A DNA stretch of 64,000 nt from Betaproteobacteria bacterium. GTDB taxonomy: Bacteria; Pseudomonadota; Gammaproteobacteria; Burkholderiales; SG8-39. Below, one piece after another: positions 28,364 to 34,681 of this stretch. Where the stretch lies: the NCBI GenBank assembly GCA_016234705.1, contig JACRAS010000043.1, forward strand, positions 62,001-126,000, given 5' to 3'. Each line of letters starts with the position of its first letter. The stretch's first letter is position 1. The notes beneath the pieces were generated by a model. That model was not told where the DNA came from. It made no database searches and saw only the letters and a list, made by a program, of their open reading frames with translations. Made by a program: the position numbers and the translations under genes.

Positions 28364-28420
28364 GCCCAACTATTCATTGGTGCGGACGCCTATCGGCGCC
28401 GCACAACTCGGACGTTGGGC
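28364..28420 (+). repeat. attC site, near-perfect
   Basis: GCCCAAC (28364-28370) and GTTGGGC (28414-28420) are perfect complements. The stem is GTGCGGACGCC / GGCGCCGCAC, nearly identical to the site at 20703. CTAGGCCCAAC matches the cassette start GTTGGGTCTAG at 10 of 11 bases. Confidence 0.95.
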
Positions 28421-28485
28421 GGCGAGGATTGGCTTGTGATAAGGTGCAGCCAGAGCGATTCCCGTTCTACGCGGAAGGAGTACAC

Positions 28486-28920
28486 ATGAAGATTCAGTCA
28501 CTCGGCCATGTAGTGATCAAGGTCCGCAACCAGCAACGCGCCGAAGCCTTCTACAACGGGCTTCTCGGAATCCCGATCGCAGCTCGATTGCCTCCGCTTT
28601 CAATGACCTTCTTTACCTTGGGCAACCATCACGACTTTGCAGTGGCAGCGGTCGGCGACGATGCGCTGGACGCACCCGCGAATTCCCCAGGGCTGTTGCA
28701 CGTCGCCTTCAAGATCGGAACCCGGATCGACGAACTCCATGAGGCGAAGTTGCAGCTCGAAGCGGCGGGCCTCAAGGTTCAGGCGTACGATCACGAGGTA
28801 AGCAAATCCATCTACTTCAACGATCCCGATGGCAACACAATCGAGCTGTATGTTGACGCGTCGGACGTCTGGAAGCAGCGGCCGGAGGCCGTGGCCCAGG
28901 CAACGCCACTTGATCTCTAG
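28486..28920 (+). CDS. VOC-family (glyoxalase/dioxygenase-like) protein
   Basis: The 144-residue protein has the VOC layout: GHVVIKVRNQQRAEAFYNGLLG at the N-terminus (metal His about 8), LLHVAFKIGT (second His about 73), and FNDPDGNTIELYVD (Glu about 121). These residues bind a divalent metal in glyoxalase I, fosfomycin-resistance and extradiol dioxygenase families. Substrate cannot be told; VOC genes are common in cassettes. AAGGAG lies 7 bases before the ATG at 28486. Confidence 0.88.
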   Translation: MKIQSLGHVVIKVRNQQRAEAFYNGLLGIPIAARLPPLSMTFFTLGNHHDFAVAAVGDDALDAPANSPGLLHVAFKIGTRIDELHEAKLQLEAAGLKVQAYDHEVSKSIYFNDPDGNTIELYVDASDVWKQRPEAVAQATPLDL

Positions 28921-28956
28921 CGGCAAGCTTTGCCACTTCCGCTGGACGAGCGCGCC

Positions 28957-29051
28957 GTCCAACCGCCGTTGGAGCCCGCGGCGAGCATGAGTAGGCGTGC
29001 CGAGTTGAAGTTCGCGATTGCTCGCCGCGGCTCAACGGCAAGACGTTATGC
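28957..29051 (+). repeat. attC site
   Basis: CGCCGTCCAAC (28953-28963) matches the cassette start GTTGGGCGGCG at 10 of 11 bases; the right core is GTTATGC (29045-29051). Stem GGAGCCCGCGGCGAGCA / TGCTCGCCGCGGCTC, 95 bp in all. Confidence 0.9.
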
Positions 29052-29081
29052 CTGAATAGCCGAATCCGCCAAGAGACAGCC

Positions 29082-29342
29082 ATGCCGATCATTTCGACGT
29101 TCTTCGGGATCATTATCCGTATGTATTTCGGAGATCACAGTCCTCCGCATTTCCATGTCGAATTTCAGGGCGAGAGAGCCACGTTTAATTTTGAAGGCCG
29201 GCTTATCGCCGGAATGATCTCTTCTGGGACAGCGCGGAAATTGGTGCGTGATTGGGCGCGTCGTCACCGACTTGAACTCATGATAAATTGGAAAAATATT
29301 GAGAAGGGACGCCCCCTCAACCGAATTGAGCCGTTGGAGTAA
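29082..29342 (+). CDS. DUF4160 protein
   Basis: The 86-residue protein matches the DUF4160 pattern: PIISTFFGIIIRMYFGDHSP, then PHFHVEFQGERATF. DUF4160 genes are usually paired with a DUF2442 gene, as here (29348), and such pairs are suspected toxin-antitoxin modules, though the mechanism is not established. The ATG at 29082 lies 31 bases after the cassette core. Confidence 0.85.
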   Translation: MPIISTFFGIIIRMYFGDHSPPHFHVEFQGERATFNFEGRLIAGMISSGTARKLVRDWARRHRLELMINWKNIEKGRPLNRIEPLE

Positions 29343-29347
29343 CTCTT

Positions 29348-29644
29348 ATGAATTATCTGCCGCAGGTGGTTGAAGCACATCATATAAGCGGATTTATCGT
29401 TTCAACTCGGTTCGACGATGGTACCGAGAAGTGCATTGATATTTCTCAGTGGTTCAAGGGGCCAGTTTTTGAACCTCTTAAGGACTTGAGGCTCTTTAAA
29501 AAGCTCTTTGTCGAAGCGGGAACACTCGCTTGGCCGAATGGTGCCGATATAGCACCTGAAGCTCTATACGCAGCGCGTGAGGCAACAAAGAAAAGGCATA
29601 ACAAGCCGTCGCAACGGACGCGCCCCAAAGCAGCGCGCCGTTGA
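29348..29644 (+). CDS. DUF2442 protein with an attC-encoded tail
   Basis: The 98-residue protein follows the DUF4160 gene by 5 bases. It has the DUF2442 core (HHISGFIVSTRFDDGTEKCI, then FEPLKDLRLFKKLFVEAGTL and WPNGADIAPEALY). The last 17 or so residues (KRHNKPSQRTRPKAARR) are encoded by the attC site, with the stop TGA in its right arm. Normal DUF2442 proteins end near ALYAAR, so the tail is an add-on from cassette structure. Confidence 0.85.
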   Translation: MNYLPQVVEAHHISGFIVSTRFDDGTEKCIDISQWFKGPVFEPLKDLRLFKKLFVEAGTLAWPNGADIAPEALYAAREATKKRHNKPSQRTRPKAARR

Positions 29645-29659
29645 ACGGCGACGTTAGAG
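29596..29659 (+). repeat. attC site
   Basis: AGGCATAAC (29594-29602) pairs with the cassette start GTTATGCCT; the right core is GTTAGAG (29653-29659). Stem GCAACGGACGCGC / GCGCGCCGTTG. It overlaps the DUF2442 gene. Confidence 0.9.
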
Positions 29660-29663
29660 CCCG

Positions 29664-30095
29664 ATGGCGTACTGTCCCTATTGTGGCCACGAAATTACGG
29701 CTGACGCCACCAAGTGTCCAAGCTGCAAGGTAGATCTTGGTTCTCGCGCAACGCAGCGACCTATTTCCACGCAGACACAGCAGGTCCGTGTTTCTCGTGA
29801 ATCGTCATGGCCTGCTCTTGTGTATTTATTGATTACGTACACGATTATCTGCATTGCGACGGTCGCTTTGGCGGTCGGCGAAAGCGGCCATCATTTGGCC
29901 CTCTACCAACTTATTGCCGTCGTCATTTGCCAACCTTGGCTAGCATTTTGTTGGGTACTTGGTCCACTCGGCCTTATTCCAGACTTTTCTCTAAATGCTT
30001 GGTCGGTTGCAGCACTTTCTGGCCTGAACATCACAATGTTGGCAGTCATTGTTTTCGGACTCCGTCCTAAAGCTCATGCTACGAAGACTAAATAG
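29664..30095 (+). CDS. zinc-ribbon membrane protein, 143 aa
   Basis: The protein starts with a four-Cys zinc ribbon (YCPYCGHEITADATKCPSC, residues 3-21), then a polar linker and three membrane segments (LVYLLITYTIICIATVALAV, LIAVVICQPWLAFCWVLG, ALSGLNITMLAVIVFGL). Zinc-ribbon membrane proteins of this type are common but of unknown role. The ATG lies 4 bases after the core. About 80 bases of AT-rich DNA follow before its damaged attC. Confidence 0.75.
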   Translation: MAYCPYCGHEITADATKCPSCKVDLGSRATQRPISTQTQQVRVSRESSWPALVYLLITYTIICIATVALAVGESGHHLALYQLIAVVICQPWLAFCWVLGPLGLIPDFSLNAWSVAALSGLNITMLAVIVFGLRPKAHATKTK

Positions 30096-30174
30096 TTGAA
30101 ACCCTATGCATGAATTTGCAAACAGTGTTTCAAACGGCCAGCCGTGACTGATGCGTTGCTAATTATCGTTTTCG

Positions 30175-30188
30175 GCTCTAACTCAGTG
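30175..30188 (+). repeat. truncated attC site, cut by an IS200/IS605-like remnant
   Basis: GGCTCTAAC (30174-30182) is the reverse complement of the cassette start GTTAGAGCC at 29653. It continues CTCAGTG, as in the intact site at 33422, and is then replaced by IS-like sequence. No right arm or core is found. Confidence 0.75.
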
Positions 30189-30310
30189 AGGTAAGCCCCT
30201 AGCTCTGCCGGGGGACTCACCAAGGTTTGACCTATACCGCGGTCATTGTGATCCTGCCGTCTCGACCAAGAGATGGAGGTTCACAATGAAAGAGTACCAG
30301 AGTTTGAGCC
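30186..30310 (+). mobile_element. left-end remnant of an IS200/IS605-family element
   Basis: A subterminal hairpin (GTGAG ... CCCCTAGCTCTGCCGGGG ... CTCAC, 30186-30220) is followed by a leader and an ATG at 30286 that encodes MKEYQSLS, the start of Y1-type transposases as I recall them. The frame then breaks into other sequence and stops at 30330. No HUH motif remains, so only about 125 bases of the element survive. Confidence 0.6.
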
Positions 30311-30311
30311 G

Positions 30312-30524
30312 GTGCCCGCTACCGGCGTAGAAGACAATACCGTGTCTACAGACCCACCGCGAATCGGAACTTTGAAAGAGAGGTTCGAATCTCATCCAGT
30401 TGTTTGGGGGCTCGCGCTCCTCGCTGTCGGCTTTGGGTCTGGGTTTGGGGCACGCAGTCACCGAAGGCACCGCGGTCGGCTTTGGTGTATCCTTGCTTTT
30501 ACCACTTATAACGCCGGGGGCACC
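30312..30524 (+). pseudogene. remnant of a cassette membrane-protein gene
   Basis: From a GTG at 30312 the frame reads PRIGTLKERFESHPVVWGLA, LLAVGFGSGFGA (a membrane segment), then a basic stretch (RSHRRHRGRLW) that looks out of frame, and runs into the next gene without a stop. The start region was probably lost to the IS remnant. It may be a fused or frameshifted short membrane protein. Confidence 0.35.
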
Positions 30525-30752
30525 GTGTCAGAGCTCGATCGCCTCAAGGAACAGCTCGTCTACCTCAGGTTTTGGCAGGGAATAATGGTCGTAACGGACA
30601 TCGGTTTGGTTGGGTGGCTTGCTTCAGCAGCGGATATCGCGACTCCTACGCTGTTGTCTTTCGCCATCGTGGGCATCATCGCGCTCAGCCTGAGCATTTT
30701 CCTTCTTCATCGCCAAATCGAGCGCCGCATCGAGCAGATCGGGAGGTTATAG
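30525..30752 (+). CDS. small membrane protein, 75 aa
   Basis: A GTG at 30525 with GGGGG 4 bases upstream begins SELDRLKEQLVYLRFWQGIM. Two membrane segments follow (VVTDIGLVGWLASAAD and LLSFAIVGIIALSLSIFLL) and a charged C-terminus (HRQIERRIEQIGRL). The frame is open upstream, but that part belongs to the remnant gene. I recall similar short proteins as frequent cassette products. The next micro-gene starts 3 bases after the stop. Confidence 0.6.
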   Translation: MSELDRLKEQLVYLRFWQGIMVVTDIGLVGWLASAADIATPTLLSFAIVGIIALSLSIFLLHRQIERRIEQIGRL

Positions 30753-30754
30753 CC

Positions 30755-30841
30755 ATGGACATTCTCGTCGGTATCGTCATGCTTGCTGTCGTGCTTCTCT
30801 TCGTCGGCATTGCGCTTGACGCGGCCCGCCGCGCTAAATAG
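30755..30841 (+). CDS. single-span membrane microprotein, 28 aa
   Basis: The ATG at 30755 starts MDILVGIVMLAVVLLFVGIA and ends with a basic tail (ALDAARRAK). GGGAGG lies 10 bases upstream inside the previous gene. It is one transmembrane helix and little else. Tight coupling to the 75-aa gene suggests they act together. An attC inverse core begins 3 bases after the stop. Confidence 0.55.
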   Translation: MDILVGIVMLAVVLLFVGIALDAARRAK

Positions 30842-30845
30842 CGCC

Positions 30846-30929
30846 TTCTAACTACACGCTTCACCCGGACGCGCGGGAAGCGGCGTTTCGAATGGAAACA
30901 TCGCAGCCGCGCGCCGGTGAGCGTGGGCG
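30846..30929 (+). repeat. attC site, left part (split by IS)
   Basis: CCTTCTAAC (30844-30852), then ACACGCTTCACCCGGACGCG pairing with CGCGCGCCGGTGAGCGTGG (30909-30927). The right core GTTAGCC is at 32129, beyond the IS1111-type element. Confidence 0.85.
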
Positions 30930-32128
30930 TAAGGACTTCCCCTATAAGGACTTCCCCGAAACTGCAAGGCTGATTTCAAAAGGCCTGACTGCGTCACTAT
31001 AACCGGCCTGTTTTCGAGCTCTACGGCTCTGGCCCTGATGAAAGCCGCGCGCCCGGTTCCCATACGTTAGTCGGCATCGTGGTGCTGCCGCCGAGCTCAT
31101 CGGAGTGTCCGGGCGTCGGTCTGACCTATTCGTCATCAACGATTGCAGTCGTCTCTGGAAGTGCTCCTCTAAAAACCAATCAAGCCGTGCGCAGCGTCTG
31201 ATCTTTGCTGAGCAGCGCCCAGGCGATACGCGCGTTCTTCGCGGCGATGCCAACCAAGGCCTTGTGCATACCGCGGCGCGCCTGCAGCGACAACGCCCAG
31301 AGCGACAGACGATCGGTGTGCCGTGCAGCGGTGTTGAGCACCGAGCGGGCGCCCTGCACGAGCAGCATGCGCAGGTACGCGTCTCCACGCCGGCTGATGT
31401 GGCCTAGACGCTCCTTGCCGCCCGAGGAGTTCTGACGCGGCACCAAGCCGAGCCAGGCGGCGAATTGGCGGCCGCTCGCGAAGTCGCGCGCGTTTCCTAC
31501 GGTGGCCACGATCGCCACCGCCGTGAGCGGGCCGATGCCGCGGATCTGCATGAGGCGCCTGGCCGCTTCGCTTTGCCGAGCCTGCTCTTCGAGCTGCCGG
31601 TCGTAGGCGCCGATGCGCTCATCGAGCTGCGCCAGATGAGCGCGCAGCTCCTGCACCGCCTGGCGTGCAAGCACCGGCAGCCGCTCAGCAACTGCGACAG
31701 CGTCGCGGCGCACCCACTGCGTTCGGTTGGGCAGCACCACGCCGAACTCGGTCAACACCGCGCGCAGCCGGTTGATCAGCGCCGTACGCTCCTCGATGAA
31801 ACCCTGGCGCACCGTGTGCCCGAAACCTTGAAAGCGCCGCGCCCATTCGTGTGATCCGGAGCACGCCTCCATGCCGATCAGACAGGGCGGCAGCTTGGCC
31901 ACCGTCTCCACAAACTGCTCGCGCCGGATCGTTTTCCTCAGCACCGCCCGCCCCAGGGCATCTACCCCATGCAGCGCAAATACCCGTTTTGCCAAATCAA
32001 TCCCCAACGTAGTAATCTCGTCCATGACTTCCCCTCTCCTTTCAGATTGATCATGCGAAACTCAATCTTGGCACTCCGATGCCGTGCGGGCCAACACCCG
32101 CTCGGAGTAGGGGAAGTCCCTTTCATTC
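30930..32128 (-). mobile_element. IS110-family (IS1111-attC-type) insertion sequence inside an attC site
   Basis: The element lies exactly between the two halves of an attC; removing it restores ...GAGCGTGGGC followed by GTTAGCC. Subterminal inverted repeats AAGGACTTCCCC (30931-30942, repeated at 30946-30957) and GGGGAAGTCCCTT (32110-32122) fit the IS1111 subgroup. A known set of IS1111 elements targets attC sites in this way. The single transposase gene is on the minus strand. About 1.2 kb is shorter than usual, in line with an internal deletion. Confidence 0.88.
31180..32025 (-). pseudogene. IS110/IS1111 transposase with an internal in-frame deletion
   Basis: The 281-residue protein has the N-terminal RuvC-like part (GIDLAKRVFALHG, first catalytic Asp about 9; Glu in IGMEACSGSHEWAR about 53) and the C-terminal Tnp domain (LMQIRGIGPLTAVAIVATVG, then FAAWLGLVPRQNSSGGKERL). 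Relatives have about 55 residues more between FGHTV and RQGFIEER, including the KNDANDAEA segment with the third and fourth catalytic acids. Here these are missing, in frame, so the enzyme is very likely inactive. Length is 281 against roughly 340 for relatives. Confidence 0.85.
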
Positions 32129-32135
32129 GTTAGCC
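32123..32135 (+). repeat. attC site, right core (split by IS)
   Basis: GTTAGCC (32129-32135) is the core that ends the attC whose left part is at 30846. It also starts the next cassette, whose 3' inverse core TGACGGCTAAC (32742-32752) is its exact reverse complement. Confidence 0.85.
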
Positions 32136-32212
32136 GTCATCAGGGTACCCACCTGTGCGTGCAAACGATCTGAGGAGTAAACTCTCGTTCATCATCCAGA
32201 AAGGAGTGTCGT

Positions 32213-32452
32213 ATGACAACACTTGTCGAAGAACTGTCGCAGAAGGCGCGCACCCTTAGCCCTGAGGATCGAGCACGCCTCGCTGAAGACCTCCTCGCTT
32301 CGTTGGAGGATGGATCGGAGGCGGCCTCAGAAGTCGAGGCCGCCTGGGAACACGAGATCCGACAGCGTGTTGAAGAGGTCAAGAGTGGAACCGCCAAGCT
32401 CATTCCCGCAGAGGATGTCTACGCCGAAACCCGCCGCATCTATCGGAAGTGA
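32213..32452 (+). CDS. antitoxin, addiction-module component (RelB-like)
   Basis: The 79-residue acidic protein matches the family of unstable antitoxins that begin with an LSxEDRARLAEDLLASLE-type helix (residues 14-31). The C-terminal tail (SGTAKLIPAEDVYAETRRIY) would wrap around the toxin. AAGGAG lies 7 bases before the ATG. The stop overlaps the start of the RelE/ParE gene by 4 bases. Confidence 0.88.
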   Translation: MTTLVEELSQKARTLSPEDRARLAEDLLASLEDGSEAASEVEAAWEHEIRQRVEEVKSGTAKLIPAEDVYAETRRIYRK

Positions 32453-32751
32453 GGGCTATCCGCTACCACGACGAGGCGCGTCTCGAACTGGTACACGAAG
32501 TCGGCTACTACACCGCAGTCAGCGCCCGACTCGGCGAGCGCTTCGACAAGGCTATCCAATCGGCGGCAAAGCGCGCGGCCGAGTTTCCCGATCTAGGGTC
32601 GCCATACTTCCATGGAACTCGTAGAGTGTTTCCCAAGAAGTTCAAGTTCTCCGTCGTGTATATGACGCACGAGCAAGAAGTCTTCATCCTCGCCATAGCA
32701 CCATTCAGCCGAAAGCCAGGCTATTGGCGCTTGCGCAAGAATGACGGCTAA
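32449..32751 (+). CDS. RelE/ParE-family toxin
   Basis: The 100-residue basic protein has the RelE/ParE fold pattern (IRYHDEARLELVHEVGYY, FPDLGSPYFHGTRRVFPKKF, FILAIAPFSRKPGYWRLR). It would act as an mRNA interferase or gyrase poison; which one is not clear. The start is GTG overlapping the antitoxin stop. Its stop is in the attC inverse core. Toxin-antitoxin cassettes are common in large arrays and may stabilise them. Confidence 0.88.
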   Translation: MRAIRYHDEARLELVHEVGYYTAVSARLGERFDKAIQSAAKRAAEFPDLGSPYFHGTRRVFPKKFKFSVVYMTHEQEVFILAIAPFSRKPGYWRLRKNDG

Positions 32752-32800
32752 CTATTTGCTGCACCGGACGCGCCGAAGCGCGTCGGTGAGCACGTAACCT
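32746..32800 (+). repeat. attC site with a decayed right core
   Basis: GGCTAAC (32746-32752), stem GCACCGGACGCGC / GCGCGTCGGTGAGC, then GTAACCT in place of GTTRRRY at 32794. A second candidate core GTTACAC is at 32828; it fits the next cassette's inverse core (CAGTCTAAC) except for one base. Confidence 0.75.
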
Positions 32801-32842
32801 TACGGGTTGCGGGTTGTAACTGATTAGGTTACACTGCCTCTT

Positions 32843-33121
32843 GTGATCAAATCCTTCGCTCACAAGGGACTGGAGAAATATTTCCTTGCCGGCAATGCCG
32901 CTGGAATCCAGGCGATTCACGCTAAAAAGCTCCGCTTGATTCTCGCGCAACTTGACAAAGCAAAGACCATTGACGACATGGACATCTCAACGCTGCATCT
33001 GCACGAGCTTAAGGGGTCAAGAAAAGGTATTTGGTCTGTGACAGTTCAAGCAAACTGGCGCGTCACTTTCCGCTTAGTGGACGGTGACGCCGAGGTTGTC
33101 AACTACGAGGACTACCATTGA
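32843..33121 (+). CDS. higB: HigB-family toxin
   Basis: The 92-residue protein matches HigB/RelE-type toxins: IKSFAHKGLEKYFLAGN at the N-terminus, LHELKGSRKGIWSVTVQANW and RVTFRLVDGDAEVVNYEDYH at the C-terminus. It should cleave mRNA on the ribosome. The start is GTG at 32843. As usual for hig, the toxin gene precedes the antitoxin gene, here by 9 bases. Confidence 0.92.
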   Translation: MIKSFAHKGLEKYFLAGNAAGIQAIHAKKLRLILAQLDKAKTIDDMDISTLHLHELKGSRKGIWSVTVQANWRVTFRLVDGDAEVVNYEDYH

Positions 33122-33130
33122 GAGGCTTTC

Positions 33131-33409
33131 ATGCAAATGCATAACCCGCCCCATCCCGGTGAGGTTCTCCAGGGCCTATGGCTGGACCCGATGGGGATCA
33201 GCATTACCGAGGCCGCCCAGGCGTTGGGGGTAAGCCGGAAGACGTTGTCGAAGATCGTAAATGGTCGCGGCGCACTCACCCCCGAAATGGCAGTGCGCCT
33301 TGCGCGGGCCTTTAGCACCTCGCCAGAGAGCTGGCTTGCGCATCAAGCTGCGTATGACTTGTGGCAACTGCGGCAGGTGAAGATTCGGGTACAGAAGCTG
33401 GCAGCGTGA
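33131..33409 (+). CDS. higA: HigA-family antitoxin
   Basis: The 92-residue protein has the HigA start ([20 protein letters not shown]) and a helix-turn-helix ([20 protein letters not shown], about 25-44). It neutralises HigB and represses the pair. An attC follows 12 bases after the stop. Confidence 0.93.
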   Translation: MQMHNPPHPGEVLQGLWLDPMGISITEAAQALGVSRKTLSKIVNGRGALTPEMAVRLARAFSTSPESWLAHQAAYDLWQLRQVKIRVQKLAA

Positions 33410-33421
33410 TGAATTTACACA

Positions 33422-33474
33422 GTCTAACTCAGTGCAGCGGACGCCTGTCGGCGCCGCTGACCATAACGTTGATA
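33422..33474 (+). repeat. attC site
   Basis: GTCTAAC (33422-33428) and core GTTGATA (33468-33474) flank the stem CAGCGGACGCC / GGCGCCGCTG with a TGTC loop, as in the site at 22513. It is the last clear attC of the array. Confidence 0.9.
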
Positions 33475-33499
33475 TGGCGTCCCATCCTGCCGCACGATG

Positions 33500-33716
33500 G
33501 ATCCACCAGTGAAGCTATACAAGTTCAGACCGCCGACAAACATTGAGAGACTTCTCGATATAGTTCTGCAGAACGGCTCTACTGCGCTCACTTCAAGGAC
33601 CCGGAGACTCGTTGGAGGTCTTCCTGGATGACTTTCCGTCCGTCAGTCGCGAACTGGCGGTAGCAGTGCTTGAAGAGGCGCGCGCCGCACTCATCCCCGA
33701 TGCGTATCCTGCTTGA
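33500..33716 (+). pseudogene. fused remnants of a DUF2971-like and a DUF433-like gene
   Basis: From an ATG at 33500 one frame reads KLYKFRPPTNIERLLDIVLQ, like the start of DUF2971 proteins; after a shift it continues LYCAHFKD. A third frame then reads ESLEVFLDDFPSVSRELAVA and ends VLEEARAALIPDAYPA with a stop at 33714, like the end of DUF433 antitoxins. Neither part is whole. Confidence 0.5.
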
Positions 33717-33975
33717 CGAGGATCTCCCGCGTCGTCTCGCGGCAATGCTAGTTGGTCACGAGGTTTCCATCGTTCAGCGTAGCGGATGGACAGGCATCAA
33801 GAATGGAAAGCTGCTAGGACTCGCCGCCTCCGAGTTCGATGTGTTCCTGACGATGGACGGGAACCTTGAGTTCGCCCGCAAAGTCAATCCCCATGCGGCT
33901 TTCCACCGATTCTGTTCACAAAAACGGCGCCTGAAAAAGTTGGGCGAGCCTGGGCAACAGGCTCTAAATTTATGA
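33700..33975 (+). CDS. DUF5615 PIN-like toxin, C-terminally altered
   Basis: Starting at the ATG at 33700 the protein reads MRILLDEDLPRRLAAMLVGH, then NGKLLGLAASEFDVFLTMDG, the pattern of DUF5615 PIN-like proteins that pair with DUF433 antitoxins. After about residue 65 (FARKVNPH) the usual beta strand (VVLRARSN type) is replaced by an unrelated basic tail, so it is probably truncated and inactive. No attC follows. Confidence 0.55.
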   Translation: MRILLDEDLPRRLAAMLVGHEVSIVQRSGWTGIKNGKLLGLAASEFDVFLTMDGNLEFARKVNPHAAFHRFCSQKRRLKKLGEPGQQALNL

Positions 33976-34039
33976 CGTTCTATGGGAGAATCACGTATTT
34001 CCGACACACTGTCTCGGAAATCTTGTTGAGGAATTAGCC

Positions 34040-34333
34040 ATGAACCGAGCCATGATCCCGGATCTGCTGAATCAACATCGCGACGCGTTCCTGAAACGGT
34101 TCGGCGCGAGGCATCTCGCGCTGTTCGGCTCGGCGGCACGGGGCGAGCTGCGCGACGACAGCGATATCGACGTGCTGGTGGAGTTCGACGGGCCGGCGAC
34201 GTTCGCCGGGTATTTCGACCTCAAGACGTACCTTGAGCAATTGATGGGCAGGCCGGTCGATCTTGTCACGGAAAAGGGTCTCAAGCCGCGCGCCCGCCGC
34301 CACGTCGAGAAGGATCTGATCCGTGTCGCGTAG
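34040..34333 (+). CDS. MNT-type nucleotidyltransferase, copy 1
   Basis: The 97-residue protein has the nucleotidyltransferase motif LALFGSAARGELRDDSDIDV (about 27-46), with Gly-Ser and the two Asp that bind metal, and VDLVTEKGLKPRARRHVEKD. In MNT/HEPN modules such proteins are antitoxins that AMPylate the HEPN toxin. A partner HEPN gene, broken, lies at 34674. A GAGGAA ribosome-binding site precedes the ATG. Confidence 0.88.
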   Translation: MNRAMIPDLLNQHRDAFLKRFGARHLALFGSAARGELRDDSDIDVLVEFDGPATFAGYFDLKTYLEQLMGRPVDLVTEKGLKPRARRHVEKDLIRVA

Positions 34334-34390
34334 CTGGCTGCCGTATCCTGAGGACATTGAAACGATCCAGGCTATTGAATGGAGGTTGCC

Positions 34391-34681
34391 ATGAACCGCG
34401 CACGCGTCCTTGAACTTCTCGCCCAGAGCAAACCAATATTGGCGGCGCGTTACGGGGTAACGCAACTTGCCCTGTTCGGCTCCATCGCACGCGACACCGC
34501 GCGTAGCGATAGCGACATCGACATCCTGGTCGCGTTCGGCGGCCCGGCAACTTCGGAGCGCTATTTCGGTGTCCAGTTCTATCTCGAAGACATGTTCGGC
34601 TGCCCGGTCGATCTGGTCACCGAAAAGGCCCTGCGCGCGGAACTGCGTCCCTTTATTGAAAAGGAGGCAGTGCATGTCTGA
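34391..34681 (+). CDS. MNT-type nucleotidyltransferase, copy 2
   Basis: The 96-residue protein has the same motif (LALFGSIARDTARSDSDIDI) and ending (VDLVTEKALRAELRPFIEKE) as copy 1 and is clearly a paralogue. I chose the ATG at 34391 because GGAGG lies 5 bases upstream; an ATG at 34379 is in frame. Its stop overlaps the HEPN gene start (34674), the usual coupling of the pair. Confidence 0.88.
   Translation: MNRARVLELLAQSKPILAARYGVTQLALFGSIARDTARSDSDIDILVAFGGPATSERYFGVQFYLEDMFGCPVDLVTEKALRAELRPFIEKEAVHV

Larger units (their letters stand above)
20137..33975 (+). mobile_element. integron gene-cassette array without a visible integrase (CALIN)
   Basis: The region between aroA and cmk holds many short, mostly plus-strand genes, each followed by an attC-like palindrome that ends in a GTTRRRY core. 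For most cassettes the inverse core at the 3' end is the reverse complement of the cassette's own first bases, for example GTTATACC at 20137 with GGTATAAC at 20702, and GTTAGCCGTCA at 32129 with TGACGGCTAAC at 32742. No IntI-like frame (tyrosine recombinase) is present on either strand. The middle (about 24300-27960) is decayed, and two sites carry insertion sequences. Confidence 0.9.

Noticed and set aside
32801-32842. Separate small attC between the two toxin-antitoxin cassettes
   Set aside because: The GTTACAC candidate core lacks its own paired arm; the segment is better seen as the extended or decayed right end of the 32746 site.
20137-33975. CRISPR array as an explanation for the repeated palindromes
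   Set aside because: The repeats are not of equal length or spacing, each follows a gene, and they have integron cores; there are no cas genes.
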